Shown here: positions 11,525 to 21,405 of the stretch, piece by piece
Layout of the letters: each line of letters begins with the position of its first letter
Numbering within the stretch: the stretch's first letter is position 1
Assembly: GCA_017871115.1 (NCBI GenBank)
Contig: JAFCIZ010000001.1
Location: forward strand, 2,089,501 to 2,153,500
DNA: 64,000 nt
Reading direction: 5' to 3'
Origin: Cunninghamella blakesleeana
Taxonomy: Eukaryota > Mucoromycota > Mucoromycetes > Mucorales > Cunninghamellaceae
Made by a program: the position numbers and the translations under genes
Notes under the pieces: generated by a model
Databases searched by the model: none
Told to the model about the DNA's origin: nothing
The model's input: only the letters and a program-made list of their open reading frames with translations

Positions 11525-11725
11525 ATGGATAGTCAATATACCCATATACATTGGAAAGCTTCTAACTTACCACTATTACCAGAAGAGTGGATTAAAGATA
11601 AGCTACCTGAAGAACCTATTATAGTACCAGAAGCATTAAAAAATACCAACGAAGAGGATTTAGAACTTGAAATAAAAAAGAAACCTAAAAAGACAATATG
11701 GCGACATCACCCTATGGATAAATAA
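11525..11725 (+). CDS. putative anaphase-promoting complex subunit 13 (ANAPC13-like)
   Basis: A 66-aa intronless frame. Its core, PEEWIKDKLPEEPIIVPEAL, matches the ANAPC13/Swm1 signature, in which a W-x-x-D-K-L-P is followed by an acidic residue, a hydrophobic stretch and V/I-P. ANAPC13 is a very small, poorly conserved scaffold subunit (about 70 aa in animals) that steadies the TPR arm of the APC/C ubiquitin ligase. The length agrees. The C-terminal half is charged (Glu then Lys) and unlike animal ANAPC13. The assignment rests on one short motif, so a small unrelated protein remains possible. Confidence 0.5.
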   Translation: MDSQYTHIHWKASNLPLLPEEWIKDKLPEEPIIVPEALKNTNEEDLELEIKKKPKKTIWRHHPMDK

Positions 11726-14700
11726 CTTTATATATATATGACAGCCTTATTTTTAGTATTACATTAGCCCCTTCAATTATTGTATGTACATGAATGGATG
11801 GAAATAAGATAAAATAAACTTGGACCTTTTTATATCTTAGAATAGCGATTTTATTTTTTTATTTTTTTTAAAAAAACCTGAATAAAAAGAAAAAACAGCT
11901 ACATCAGATACCTGTTAATAGACAACGTGTATTAGGCAACCTTTTTTGTTATCTATGAATTTAGGCTTTAGCGTACTTTTAAGGTAATGAAAATAAATAA
12001 AATAGATAGAAATACACACAAGAATTAAAGTTATACGATAAAAATAAAAGATCAGCGATCGGAAGCAAGACAGCAAGGACTATCCATAAAAGAGTAAGGA
12101 TCCGAAGAAGTTGTAGAGCGATTCGATTTACTATCCCTGTATTACATTTATAGTTAAAAAGATAAAAAGATCAAAATAATAAAAAAAGCACGGGCAAATA
12201 AAAGGAGATGATGGGATGATGATGTTGATTATGATCAAAGTGAAGGGCATACAGATACAAATGATCAGTAGGGGAGTAAAAAAGTAGGGTATAAAATAGG
12301 ATACAAACCGATGAAGTAATAATAAACTTTATATATTCCGGAGAAAAGGGTATACTCCCTTTCCCCTTGAAATAGTATCGTCATTAGCATCATAGGATAA
12401 GAAAAAAAAAACAAGAAAGAGAGAGAGAGATAGAATAAGATTAAAAGACCAAAAGAGAAGAAAAAAAAATGATGATCTATTAAAAAAAAAACACTATTTT
12501 TATTTAAGATTGAACGATAAACAACAATAAAAGCATAAATTGACATCTTATTTACATCTATGACAACGACATACAAAAAAAAAAAAAAAATAAGAATTTT
12601 GTTTGTTTATTTATTTATTCTTTACGTATAACACTATATATATTTATTCCTTCTTCCCTTTTTTTTTTTTCGTACAAGTGGCTTTAATATATTTTAATAT
12701 TAGAATTATACCATTAAGCAATAACGTGGATTTTATTAAAATAATATAAAATGAACCATCAACACCCTTATATGAAGTATATAAATATATATAAAAAAAC
12801 AGGTTTTGACAAGATTAAAAGTTGTTTATGTAAAAAGCCATCATCATCACCATATATTAATATAATCATTGTAATGATGATACATATTAGCACCATATAC
12901 ACCTTGATTTTTTCATTTTAAAATGCCAGGGTATTTTCTTTTTTTCCTATTTTATTCTCGTGTTTTAAACATAGGCGGTATTGTTCATAAGAAAGGGAAA
13001 CTATGCATGTGATATGTCAGTGAGTAATGAGAGGATAAGGTTTTAAGGTTCATTTATCTTTTTATTTTTGAAGGAAATAGCATGTATATGCAATCAAGTA
13101 CGTAAATATATGAGAGGTATTATGTATGTATGTATGTATATATATAATAATAATAATATGTTATTTATAAACTATTATTATTATTATTATTATTTTAGGC
13201 GGGTCTAACTTATTTCTCCTTTTATAAGTTATTATTGAAAAGGGTTATAGCCGAAATGAAAAGGTGTTTATTAAGGAAAATAAGAATTAAAAAATCTTTT
13301 TTGTTATTTTAAAAAAATAGTTTTAAAATAGAAACATAAGAAAAAGTAGTTTAATAAAAATCGCCATTCCAATTTTTTATTTTTTATTTTTATTAAAGTA
13401 AAGAGAATGTTCCATAACTTGTATATTTTACAACGAAAAAAGGTTAAACGTTTAATAAAATGTTTTAATTGAAAAAAAAAAAAAAAAATAAGAATATCTT
13501 GGAGGGGAGATAGTGAGAAGCCAAGTCATTTTTATTACATGAAAGGAAATATTTTTAAACACGTACACGAAAAAGAATAAGAAAAACTGAAACTTTATTA
13601 TACTAGTGTCCCTATGCTTATAAAAAGGCAGGCATGTACCTTTTTTTTTTTAAGAAAAGAAAAAATTAACTTCTCCCATCTTTTTTGATCTTCCAACCCT
13701 AAAATGATTCATGCAAACGGAGATTCAATAGGTTCCAAATATTGGATTGACCCACTCCCCTTTTAGTGATTCCTATTACAATAAGAGTCTGTGGTAATAG
13801 AATTTTTTTTTTAAAATTTGATCGAGGTTTTGTTTATTCAGGTATAAAAAAACTTTAATTCTATACAATTGAATACCATTAGCCAATAAATAAATAAATA
13901 AATAAAAATGTCATTATAATAATAATAATAATGATAATAATAATAAAAACTTAACAACATTCTTTTTTTTTTATATTATTATTCATTGTTATTTGTTATT
14001 ATTTATTTATATACTATATTTATATATTCATGTCATATAAACATTTTATATCATCTTTTGATTAAAAAAAGGCAAGAGATTTTTAATAATTATATAGTAA
14101 TATAATGTATTATAAATTTGCCATTCTTTTCTTCAAATCATCTACTCCTTAAGGTAATCTAGAACCCTCTCTTTTCTCTCTCTCCACCCTTCTTTTTTTT
14201 TTTTTATCTCCTCTATAAAATGGATCTTTTACTTTTTCAATTGATCTCCTTTTTTTTATTATAATAATGATCTTTTTTTTTTTTCTTCCTTCTCCCCCCG
14301 AAAAAAAGAACAATTACTTTGGTATCTTTATTATATAATTTCATTATATATATTTATATATATTTTCTTTTTTCTTTCGTTCGCTCTCTTTCCCCTTCTT
14401 CCATTCTCCTAGCTTCTCCAAAAAAATAAAATAAAAATAAAAATGGTTGGAAACTTTAATAGGAGTAAAAAAGGCTTTATATGCAATTTTTTCTTTTTAT
14501 CAAATATTACAAAAATAACAAAACGTCCGTGTTTTTTTTTTTTATAATCTTGTACCCGAGAAAAAAAAAAAAAAAAGGTAGAAGTTGCCAATAGAGTAAA
14601 ATATATATGGAGCATATACTTTTAAAGAAAGGAGCCACACACGCACACCCACATATATACAATGAATTATTAAAAAAGAACCTTGATAGATAAAAAAGTA

Positions 14701-15158
14701 AAAAGGTTTTATTTTTATTTTTTTGTTGTTACAAGTTGTTGTTGTAATTTAGTAAATAGTTAAGAATTGAATAAGTTGTCAGTCAATAAAAAATAAATCA
14801 TACCAATTAAAATATCAATTGTACATATTTTAACGTTTAATGATATAAAAACATATTAAATTTTGGGGAATAGAAAAAGGTAAGGGGAAATAAAAAAAAA
14901 AAAAAGAGTGGAGGGAATAATAACCCCCGCATAATACTTAAAAAAAAAAATTAAAATTAAAAAAAACATATAAAAAGATTGAAACGTCTTTCTTTCATTT
15001 TCATTTTTTTTTTTCACTACTCTTTTATATATATATATATATATATAATTACATATATTATTATTATTATTATTATTATAATCATTTTATTATTACTACT
15101 ATTATCTTTCCATTGAAATCTTTTTTTTTATTATTATTATAATTATATAATTTTCATC
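11726..15158. other. gene-poor region with long simple-sequence tracts
   Basis: 3.4 kb without a convincing protein gene. It contains microsatellites (TATG repeats near 13117-13140, TTA/TAA runs near 13143-13195 and 13918-13940, TAAA repeats near 13890), long T runs and CT-rich tracts at 14168-14300. The last kilobase before 15159 is pyrimidine-rich on the plus strand and looks like promoter plus a long 5' leader for the small Myb gene. A more complex patch at 12050-12140 reads as a possible minus-strand terminal exon and is listed separately. Other open frames (12265-12576 and 14409-14615, minus) are low-complexity and unsupported. Confidence 0.5.
12052..12136 (-). other. possible terminal exon of an unrecognised minus-strand gene
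   Basis: On the minus strand a good acceptor (TGTAATACAG) precedes an 85-base stretch that is clearly less AT-rich than its surroundings. In one frame it reads DSKSNRSTTSSDPYSFM then DSPCCLASDR and a TGA stop. A second frame is also open and hydrophobic. I could not connect it to an upstream exon in the correct phase, so it may be an exon of a gene whose remaining exons I missed, part of a spliced UTR, or chance. Confidence 0.25.
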
Positions 15159-15842
15159 ATGAATAGTAAGTTTCCTTTTATATATAAAATGATTATTTTA
15201 TTTCTTTTGGTATCAATTTTTTAACCAAATTTTATTATTACTATAATAGTTGCTGATATGCTTAACCCTACTGACATCATGTCACCCCCACTTTCACCTA
15301 AATCAGCCTATACATCTAGTGAACTTGATCATCATCATCACAACACAGTCCATGGTAAACCTCGTAGTCGGTTTTCCGAATTAGAAGATGCAATTATATG
15401 TGAAGGTGTTGCCAAAGGATTAACTTGGGGTCAAATATCTAGCCAATTGCCACATCGCAAAAGAGCTACTTGTTTTAATAGATATCGTACATTACAAGGC
15501 ATTCGTAAATCTCGTAAAAAATCATCATCATCTATCATGGACCATCCACCACTTACTCTTCAAAATAACAACAATCATAATAATAATAAATATTTACCTA
15601 CTTCACCTACTGCTTCTCCACCTTCTATGAATACAACCCCTGCCATGTCACCTTGTTCAACCTCTTGGACACCAACCACTCCTCCTTCTGAATTATATTT
15701 ATCTTCTTATCCTTTATATCCTATGGATGATCCTTTAATTCGTAAACTGTCCATTTCTAAAGATCGTATTTTACCACCTATTTATACCAGATCTAATTCT
15801 ACTTCTTCATCATCCTCTTCTTTATTTGATCGTTGTATCTAA
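15159..15842 (+). CDS. small single-Myb/SANT domain protein
   Basis: A 7-nt first coding exon at 15159-15165 (ATG AAT A, donor GTAAGT) joins the main exon at 15250-15842, giving 199 aa that begin MNIADMLNPTD. A start at 15258 (194 aa) inside exon 2 is the alternative. One Myb-like domain spans about residues 40-85: RSRFSELEDAIICEG, LTWGQISSQLPHRKRATC and FNRYRTLQGIRKSRKK, with the recognition helix followed by a basic cluster. The rest is Ser/Pro/Thr/Asn-rich and probably disordered, with repeated SPP-type motifs. It is likely a sequence-specific DNA-binding regulator of the zygomycete single-repeat type. The target is unknown. Confidence 0.75.
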
Positions 15843-15951
15843 AAAAGAAAAGATGAATAAGACTTTTTATTTCATTTTCTATTACTATGATTATTCATTG
15901 ATGGATAATTTTTTTATTTTTTTATTTTTTGCTTTTTATTTTTAATTTCAT

Positions 15952-15984
<33 letters not shown>

Positions 15985-16193
15985 TACTTCATTACACTTA
16001 CTATATATAATTTTATATTTAATCTTGGTGGAACTAAGATTATTCATTTTATTTTATTTTATTTTTTTGCTTTTTTTTTTATTATCTTAAATTCATCTAT
16101 CATTATTATTAATTATTACTATTATTTATTCAATTATTAATTTTTACCTTTACTGTATATAATTTTTAGTTTATATTTTTTTTAATCTGCTTC

Positions 16194-16228
<35 letters not shown>

Positions 16229-16466
16229 TTATATTCTTCATGCCTTTGTATCTAATTTATTTCTTTATTTTATTTATTATACCATTAACTATTCACATCG
16301 TTTTGATTTATGCCATTGTTATTTTTTTTCTCTATATATATCTTATATTATTTAATTATACAAAAAAAAAAAAAAAACAAAAAAAAAAAAAAGTTGAAGC
16401 ATTTAATCTTTCCATTCCTTTATTAAAAAAAAAAGTTTATTATTATATTTTATAAACATATCTTCA

Positions 16467-16497
<31 letters not shown>

Positions 16498-16521
16498 TAT
16501 TTCATACTCACATTTAATAGC

Positions 16522-16555
<34 letters not shown>

Positions 16556-16833
16556 GTTTTTAACGATATCATCTCTTTTACTTACATCATTATTGTAGTT
16601 GTATTATCATTTTCAATCTTCATATTATCGTCATTATATATATATATATATACCATTTTCATATACTCTTCCTTTTTTCTTCTCAAAAAAAAAAGACTTC
16701 TATTTTATATCGTTGTTGTCGTTATATATATATAATCATTCATATCAATAATACTAACCTTTTTATTATTATTATTATTACTTATAAAAAAAAAAATACT
16801 ATCAAAACACATACAAGCTTATAAATATAAATT
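15843..16833. other. convergent intergenic region, microsatellite-rich
   Basis: 991 bp between the Myb stop (+) and the ATP6AP2-like stop (-). It consists almost entirely of T-rich sequence with (TA)n at about 15957-15980, 16198-16225 and 16470-16485, an (ATA)n run at 16522-16552 and poly-A at 16362-16392. The 71-aa frame at 16240-16455 is low-complexity and rejected. Several AATAAA-like signals are present. Confidence 0.6.
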
Positions 16834-18200
16834 TTAATCTTGCTTTGGTAAGGCACTGGTTGTTAAAACAACACCGCCAGTGTCATTGTTACCCAAACTA
16901 AAAGCAAAAGTGACAATACCAGAAGTAAGAAGGATTAAAAATACACCAGTCCAGAAGAGTAATTGGAAATCACTAGTTAAATCTATACGTTGATCAGGCT
17001 GTTGTTGTTGTTGTCTACGACGTAATTGATGTTGTTCAACATTTGTGGACATTGGTGTCAAAATCAAAGTGGTTCCCTTTTGATGTTGATTAAATTTATT
17101 GGAAATTAATTGACTAATAATTTGTTGAGCTTCTTGGTATACTCTAGAATCAGTACCATATTCTTGACCAATCATTTGTAATCCATTCATTTCAATTACA
17201 TTAAAATCTTTGGGTTGAATATTTCTTACTTGTTCAACTTCTACCATAAAAGTTTGAACTGCCTAATTTTTTCAAAAAATAAAAAATAATAAAATAAAAT
17301 ATAATAACGATTAGAATAATGATGATGAATAACATATAAATGTATATATAAAATATTGAACCATTACTTTGCTTTCATAATCTAATTGATAAATATCCAT
17401 ATAACTCTTATAATGTGTTTTGAAAGATTCCATGACTTGGGGCAAATCGTTGATATCCAAATTATTTAAAACATTTTCAATCTATATAAAATAGCAATAA
17501 TAGTAAATAATAATAACAAAAAAAAAGTGGATGGGAAGTTAAAATCCTATAGACATATTTATTTACTTGCTTAATCATTTCAATTAAACTATCACAAATG
17601 TTTAATTTTATATTACCTTTTGAGTATCAGCTTTCGTCTTATCGGCATATTGAGACATGGTATCAAGGGCTACATCCGTAAAATCATTACCATCATTATC
17701 TTGAACATAAAGAGAAGGTTCTTGGAAAGGTAAAAATGCTAATAATTTTTTTATAAAAAAAAAAAAAGGATCGTTAAAAAAATAAATAAAAACAAACAGT
17801 AGTTGAGGTTAAATATATAAATATCGTTTAAGGAGTGTAAAAAGTGTTTCAGCCTATGTATATATTTTTTTTTTCTTTTAACTTCGCGTTTATAATAATA
17901 AAATACTTTACCAGAAGGAGAGTTCACGCCATTAATAATAACCATGAATTGTTTTTCATCAGATAAAGGTTTGAAAATATCACCTGAACCTAATTCTTTC
18001 AAAGAAGGTGTATTCCATATTTCTTGTATTCCTTCCAAGGCGTTTTGTTGATGAAGTCCTTTATATTGAGAAAAGGAATGCATATCACTAGTTCCTGTTA
18101 AATGAGCCATCCAAGCAGAAAAGGTATTTAAAGAAACTTCAGGTATTTGAGAATTTTGTTGTGCCATTGGTGTAAAATAAACAGATGAGCGTGCTATAAA

Positions 18201-18236
<36 letters not shown>

Positions 18237-18419
18237 AGAGAGAAGTATAGATATAGATATAGATATAGGTATAGTTAGATATTTGTTAATAAAAAGTAAT
18301 TATAAAAAAATAGCTGGTTTATTATTATGTTTATTATCATTATCATTTATTTTATTACCCATAACGCTAATAGACGATGACAAAATGCCAAACGCTGTAG
18401 TTAGTGTGAGATGTTTCAT
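16834..18419 (-). CDS. ATP6AP2: ATP6AP2 (prorenin-receptor)-like V-ATPase accessory protein
   Basis: Five exons (18419-18359, 18193-17912, 17738-17617, 17481-17368, 17262-16834) close to about 335 aa, near the 350 aa of animal ATP6AP2. Exon 1 encodes a signal peptide (MKHLTLTTAFGILSSSISVMG). The luminal start RSSVYFTP...IPEVSLNTFSAW and the block LGSGDIFKPLSDEKQFMVIINGVN align with the ATP6AP2 pattern IPDVAAL... L.VGNLF.RP.A.VMVMVKGVN. A C-terminal helix (LLFWTGVFLILLTSGIVTFAF) is followed by a short NDTGGVVLTTSALPKQD tail resembling the MDPGxDSIIYRMTxxxxKxD tail. In animals this type I protein assembles with the V0 proton pore. A run of Gln residues precedes the helix. The gene diverges from mL46 over 312 bp. 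Without exon 1 the protein would lack a signal peptide. Confidence 0.8.
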
Positions 18420-18731
18420 GATAACAGTAAAATATTATAGAAACTGTAATAAAAAGAGAATTGGAAAAAAAAAGAAGAGGAAAAAAAAAATGGCCACGAA
18501 AAAGGTTCGGGCGGAATTTTAAAATATCCTGGCTTGCCAGCCCAAACGTCACGATTTAAAAAAAAAAATTGGTGCCTCTTTTTTTTCACTTTCTTCCTTA
18601 CTTTTTTGTTATTTTGACAGTTATATTTAAATAACTTAGATTGTATTATATATTCTTTTATATATATATATAAATATATATTCTTCTTCTTTAATACGAC
18701 ACTTTAGTTAAATAATATATTTTCACATATC
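18420..18731. promoter_or_regulatory. divergent promoter, ATP6AP2-like / mL46
   Basis: 312 bp shared by two start codons. A GC-richer core at 18490-18553 contains TGGCCACG, GGTTCGGGCGG, the inverted repeat CTGGCTTGCCAG (18529-18540) and CGTCACG (18547-18553), a half CRE/ATF-like site. Poly-A/T tracts flank the core on each side. Regulatory function is inferred from position and composition. Confidence 0.45.
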
Positions 18732-19790
18732 ATGTTAAAAATCAGTCAACGCTTATTTTCTACTAGTCGATCTGTTAATTCCACACCATTAGTTGTTAAA
18801 AACAGTCGAATTGCAGCTTCTGTTATTTTAACTCGAGGACCTCTAATCACTCGTGACGCTACACCTTTTGAAAAAGCATATTTTGATTATAAAGAAAAAC
18901 AAGAACGTCAACAATCTTCTGCCTTTCCTCAAGATTTTTATTTTAAAAAAGGATCAGTAGCTGAACGTCGTTGGAAAGAAGATGTACAAGCAAGAGATGC
19001 TGCTATGAAAAATGGATCTTTATCTCTTTCTGAAGCCGTTTCTGCTTCTCAACAACAACAACAACAAACAGACGATAATAGTAATATAAATCAAACACCT
19101 ATTCAATTCAATAGTCGTATCACTCAAGCCGATAAAGAAAACAACATTAAAAAATTAGATCGTGCTCTACAACGCAACCTTTATTTGATCGTTCAAAAAC
19201 AAAACCAATGGCAATTCCCTCAAACTGATATACAAACCAACGAATACCTTCATGAAGTAAGTTAGAGGATTAATAAAAACAGATACATATATATAATAAA
19301 TTATCATCATTTATTATCGCGATGTGTATATTTATTTATTTATTATTTATTTTACTTTTTTAAAAAAGGCCGCTGAACGTCATTTAAAGGATTCTTGTGG
19401 TAAGGATATGGATGTATGGTTTGTTGGTAGACAACCTATTAGTTTTTATAGAGAAGCTCCATCAAGAAAAGAAGATACTGAAGGATTAAAGGTAAATGAT
19501 CAAAGTTTATATTTTATAAAAACAATAATCACAGATGACAATATTTATTATTGTAAAAATGAGACAAACAAGAGAGAATGAAAGAACATACATAAACAGT
19601 GGCATTTTTTTTTTATTAAAAAACTATATATTACTTTTAGGTATTCTTTATGAAGGCACGTGTATATGCTGGACAAGTCAAACCTAGTAAAGATATTTCA
19701 GATTTCGCTTGGTTAACTAAAGAAGAATTGGCAGACTATCTTCCTGCAGATTATTATAAAGCAGTGAAGGATAGTTTAGGAGATTTGTAG
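18732..19790 (+). CDS. MRPL46: mitochondrial large-subunit ribosomal protein mL46
   Basis: Three exons (18732-19256, 19369-19491, 19641-19790) join in frame to 265 aa. The N-terminus MLKISQRLFSTSRSVNS is a typical mitochondrial presequence. Family blocks are ASVILTRGPLITRDATPFE, then the Nudix-like part LDRALQRNLYLIVQKQNQWQFPQTD, EAAERHLKDSCGKDMDVWFVGRQPISFY and the final VFFMKARVYAGQVKPS... DFAWLTKEELADYL. This is the Nudix-fold mL46 (yeast MrpL17) of the mitochondrial 54S/39S subunit; the Nudix catalytic box is not evident, as usual in this family. A poly-Gln run lies in the N-terminal half. Confidence 0.93.
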
Positions 19791-20154
19791 ATTTATTTTA
19801 TTGATCATTTTTTTTATATTATTTTATTTTTGTTATTCATATTTCGTTTATATATCTTCTCAACTTTTTATATTTTTTTTTTATTATGTATTCATAAATT
19901 ATATATATATATATATTAATATTATCATATTTTACTTTTATTTTTTATTTAGAGTTTAAAAATTACATTGAAATAGCTTATTATGTTAAGATAATAATAA
20001 TAATAATAATAATAATAAAGTATATATATAATAATATTTTATTTTAAATACAAGTAAATAAATAAATAATAATTCCTAAATATGTAAATAATAAAAATAA
20101 ATAAATAAAAAAATGGATGCTACTAAGAATGAACGTAGATCACGTTTTTTTTTT
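19791..20154. other. convergent intergenic region
   Basis: 364 bp between the mL46 stop (+) and the coiled-coil protein stop (-). It has a (TAA)n run at about 19992-20018, a TA run near 19900 and multiple AAATAAATAA words on both strands suited to 3'-end formation. No ORF is evident. Confidence 0.6.
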
Positions 20155-21405
20155 TTATCTTGAAACCAAAAGATGAGGAAGCATATCGGATTTTTGTTGA
20201 TTCAAAGCCAAAGCCGATTTCATTTTTTTCATCAATGGTTTACAATCTTGAAGAAGGGATTGAGTGGATTTTGAAGTGGATGAGACCAAGGTAGGAATAG
20301 ATAAAGTGGATTGAGTAGCCGAACGAAGTAAATTTGGACGAGAAGCTGTTAATTTATTTGGCAAGAAGGTTTGTAGTTTTTTCTCAACAACCATTGACGT
20401 TTTATTATTATGATAACAAGAAGTACATAGTAATTGATCGGTTCTAACTTTATCTAAATATGGCCATAATCCTGTGACTGATTCATGGCACAAAGAACAG
20501 TCGAAAGTAATATTTTCTAGCCATTGTTCATGATTCCATTTATTCATGCCATATATATTAGCTTCTTCATATTTTTTTATTGCTGCTCTAAAGGAGTACC
20601 AATCGTTAAAAGAAATAGTAGCTGTAGGAGAAGGTAGTGAATAACGGCGATGGTATTCATTATTGCTATTTTGCTGCTGAGCCCATTTTAAACAAGGTTG
20701 AAGGTGGAGAGTATCAAATTCAGTCCAAAATAGTTGAGCTTTTTTCATATCCAACATCATTTTCTGTCGTTGATCCCATTGTTTAATAAAAATTTGATGC
20801 TGATCCCATTTTTTTTGGTAGTAATCTTGCTCTTCTTTTTCTTTGGCACGGTATTGGCGTAATTTTTCTTTAATATGGTCCATTTGATAGTGTAGTTCAG
20901 CCAATTGGTGTTCCACAGCATTGTTTTTTTCTCTTGCACGCATGTATTTTTTTTTAAACTGAGCATTAATGATAGGTAAATGATAAACTTCATGATATTG
21001 TTTTTCACGCTTGGCTTTTTTTTGACGCCGTTGCTCCGCATAATCTCTCACTTCTTGCAATCGTTTTTCCAGTTGTCTTAACTCTTGTTCTTCAAATTGC
21101 TGCTGATATGAACCTCTTTTGGTACGTCGGTTTAAATCTTCTAGTTCTATTTCAACCTGTTCTATTACTTGGTATTGATGTTGATATAATGATTGACAAT
21201 GACGTTGTAAAGCATCCACTGTCAATGAGAATAGCCGAGTTTCCTTTTGTTTTTGAAGTAATAGTAGCTCAAGGCTTTTTATTAATTGTTTCTGTTGCTG
21301 TTGTTCGCCTGTTTTATTGGCAGCAGTGGTAGAATTTTGTACCTGACTGATTATCCAGTCTACATACTTGACTGTCAATTGTGTGTTGGTTGAGTTAATT
21401 TTCAT
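20155..21405 (-). CDS. coiled-coil protein with two CxxC pairs, unrecognised
   Basis: One intronless frame of 416 aa. Residues of about 85-225 are rich in Gln, Glu, Lys and Arg with heptad-like spacing (ELEDLNRRTKRG, QLEKRLQEVRDYAEQRRQKK, AELHYQMDHIKEKLRQYRAKE) and should form long coiled coils. Near residues 305-335 two Cys pairs, CSLCHE and LLCTSCYH, separated by about 23 residues, look like a small zinc-binding knuckle. The C-terminus is Ser/Thr/Leu-rich. I do not recognise the family. The layout would suit a cytoskeletal, centrosomal or trafficking scaffold, but that is a guess. The start ATG follows a TA-rich leader, and the next in-frame Met is far downstream. Confidence 0.75.
   Translation of the reverse strand: MKINSTNTQLTVKYVDWIISQVQNSTTAANKTGEQQQQKQLIKSLELLLLQKQKETRLFSLTVDALQRHCQSLYQHQYQVIEQVEIELEDLNRRTKRGSYQQQFEEQELRQLEKRLQEVRDYAEQRRQKKAKREKQYHEVYHLPIINAQFKKKYMRAREKNNAVEHQLAELHYQMDHIKEKLRQYRAKEKEEQDYYQKKWDQHQIFIKQWDQRQKMMLDMKKAQLFWTEFDTLHLQPCLKWAQQQNSNNEYHRRYSLPSPTATISFNDWYSFRAAIKKYEEANIYGMNKWNHEQWLENITFDCSLCHESVTGLWPYLDKVRTDQLLCTSCYHNNKTSMVVEKKLQTFLPNKLTASRPNLLRSATQSTLSIPTLVSSTSKSTQSLLQDCKPLMKKMKSALALNQQKSDMLPHLLVSR

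Noticed and set aside
12265..12576. 103-aa minus-strand open frame in the gene-poor region
   Set aside because: Phe/Leu/Ser low complexity built from poly-A and GA-rich simple sequence; no domain and no codon bias.
12751..12921. Short frame beginning MNHQHPYMKYINI (57 aa)
   Set aside because: No family, surrounded by simple sequence; cannot be distinguished from chance.
16240..16455. 71-aa hydrophobic/lysine frame
   Set aside because: Consists of T-rich and poly-A simple sequence; the lysines come from A runs.
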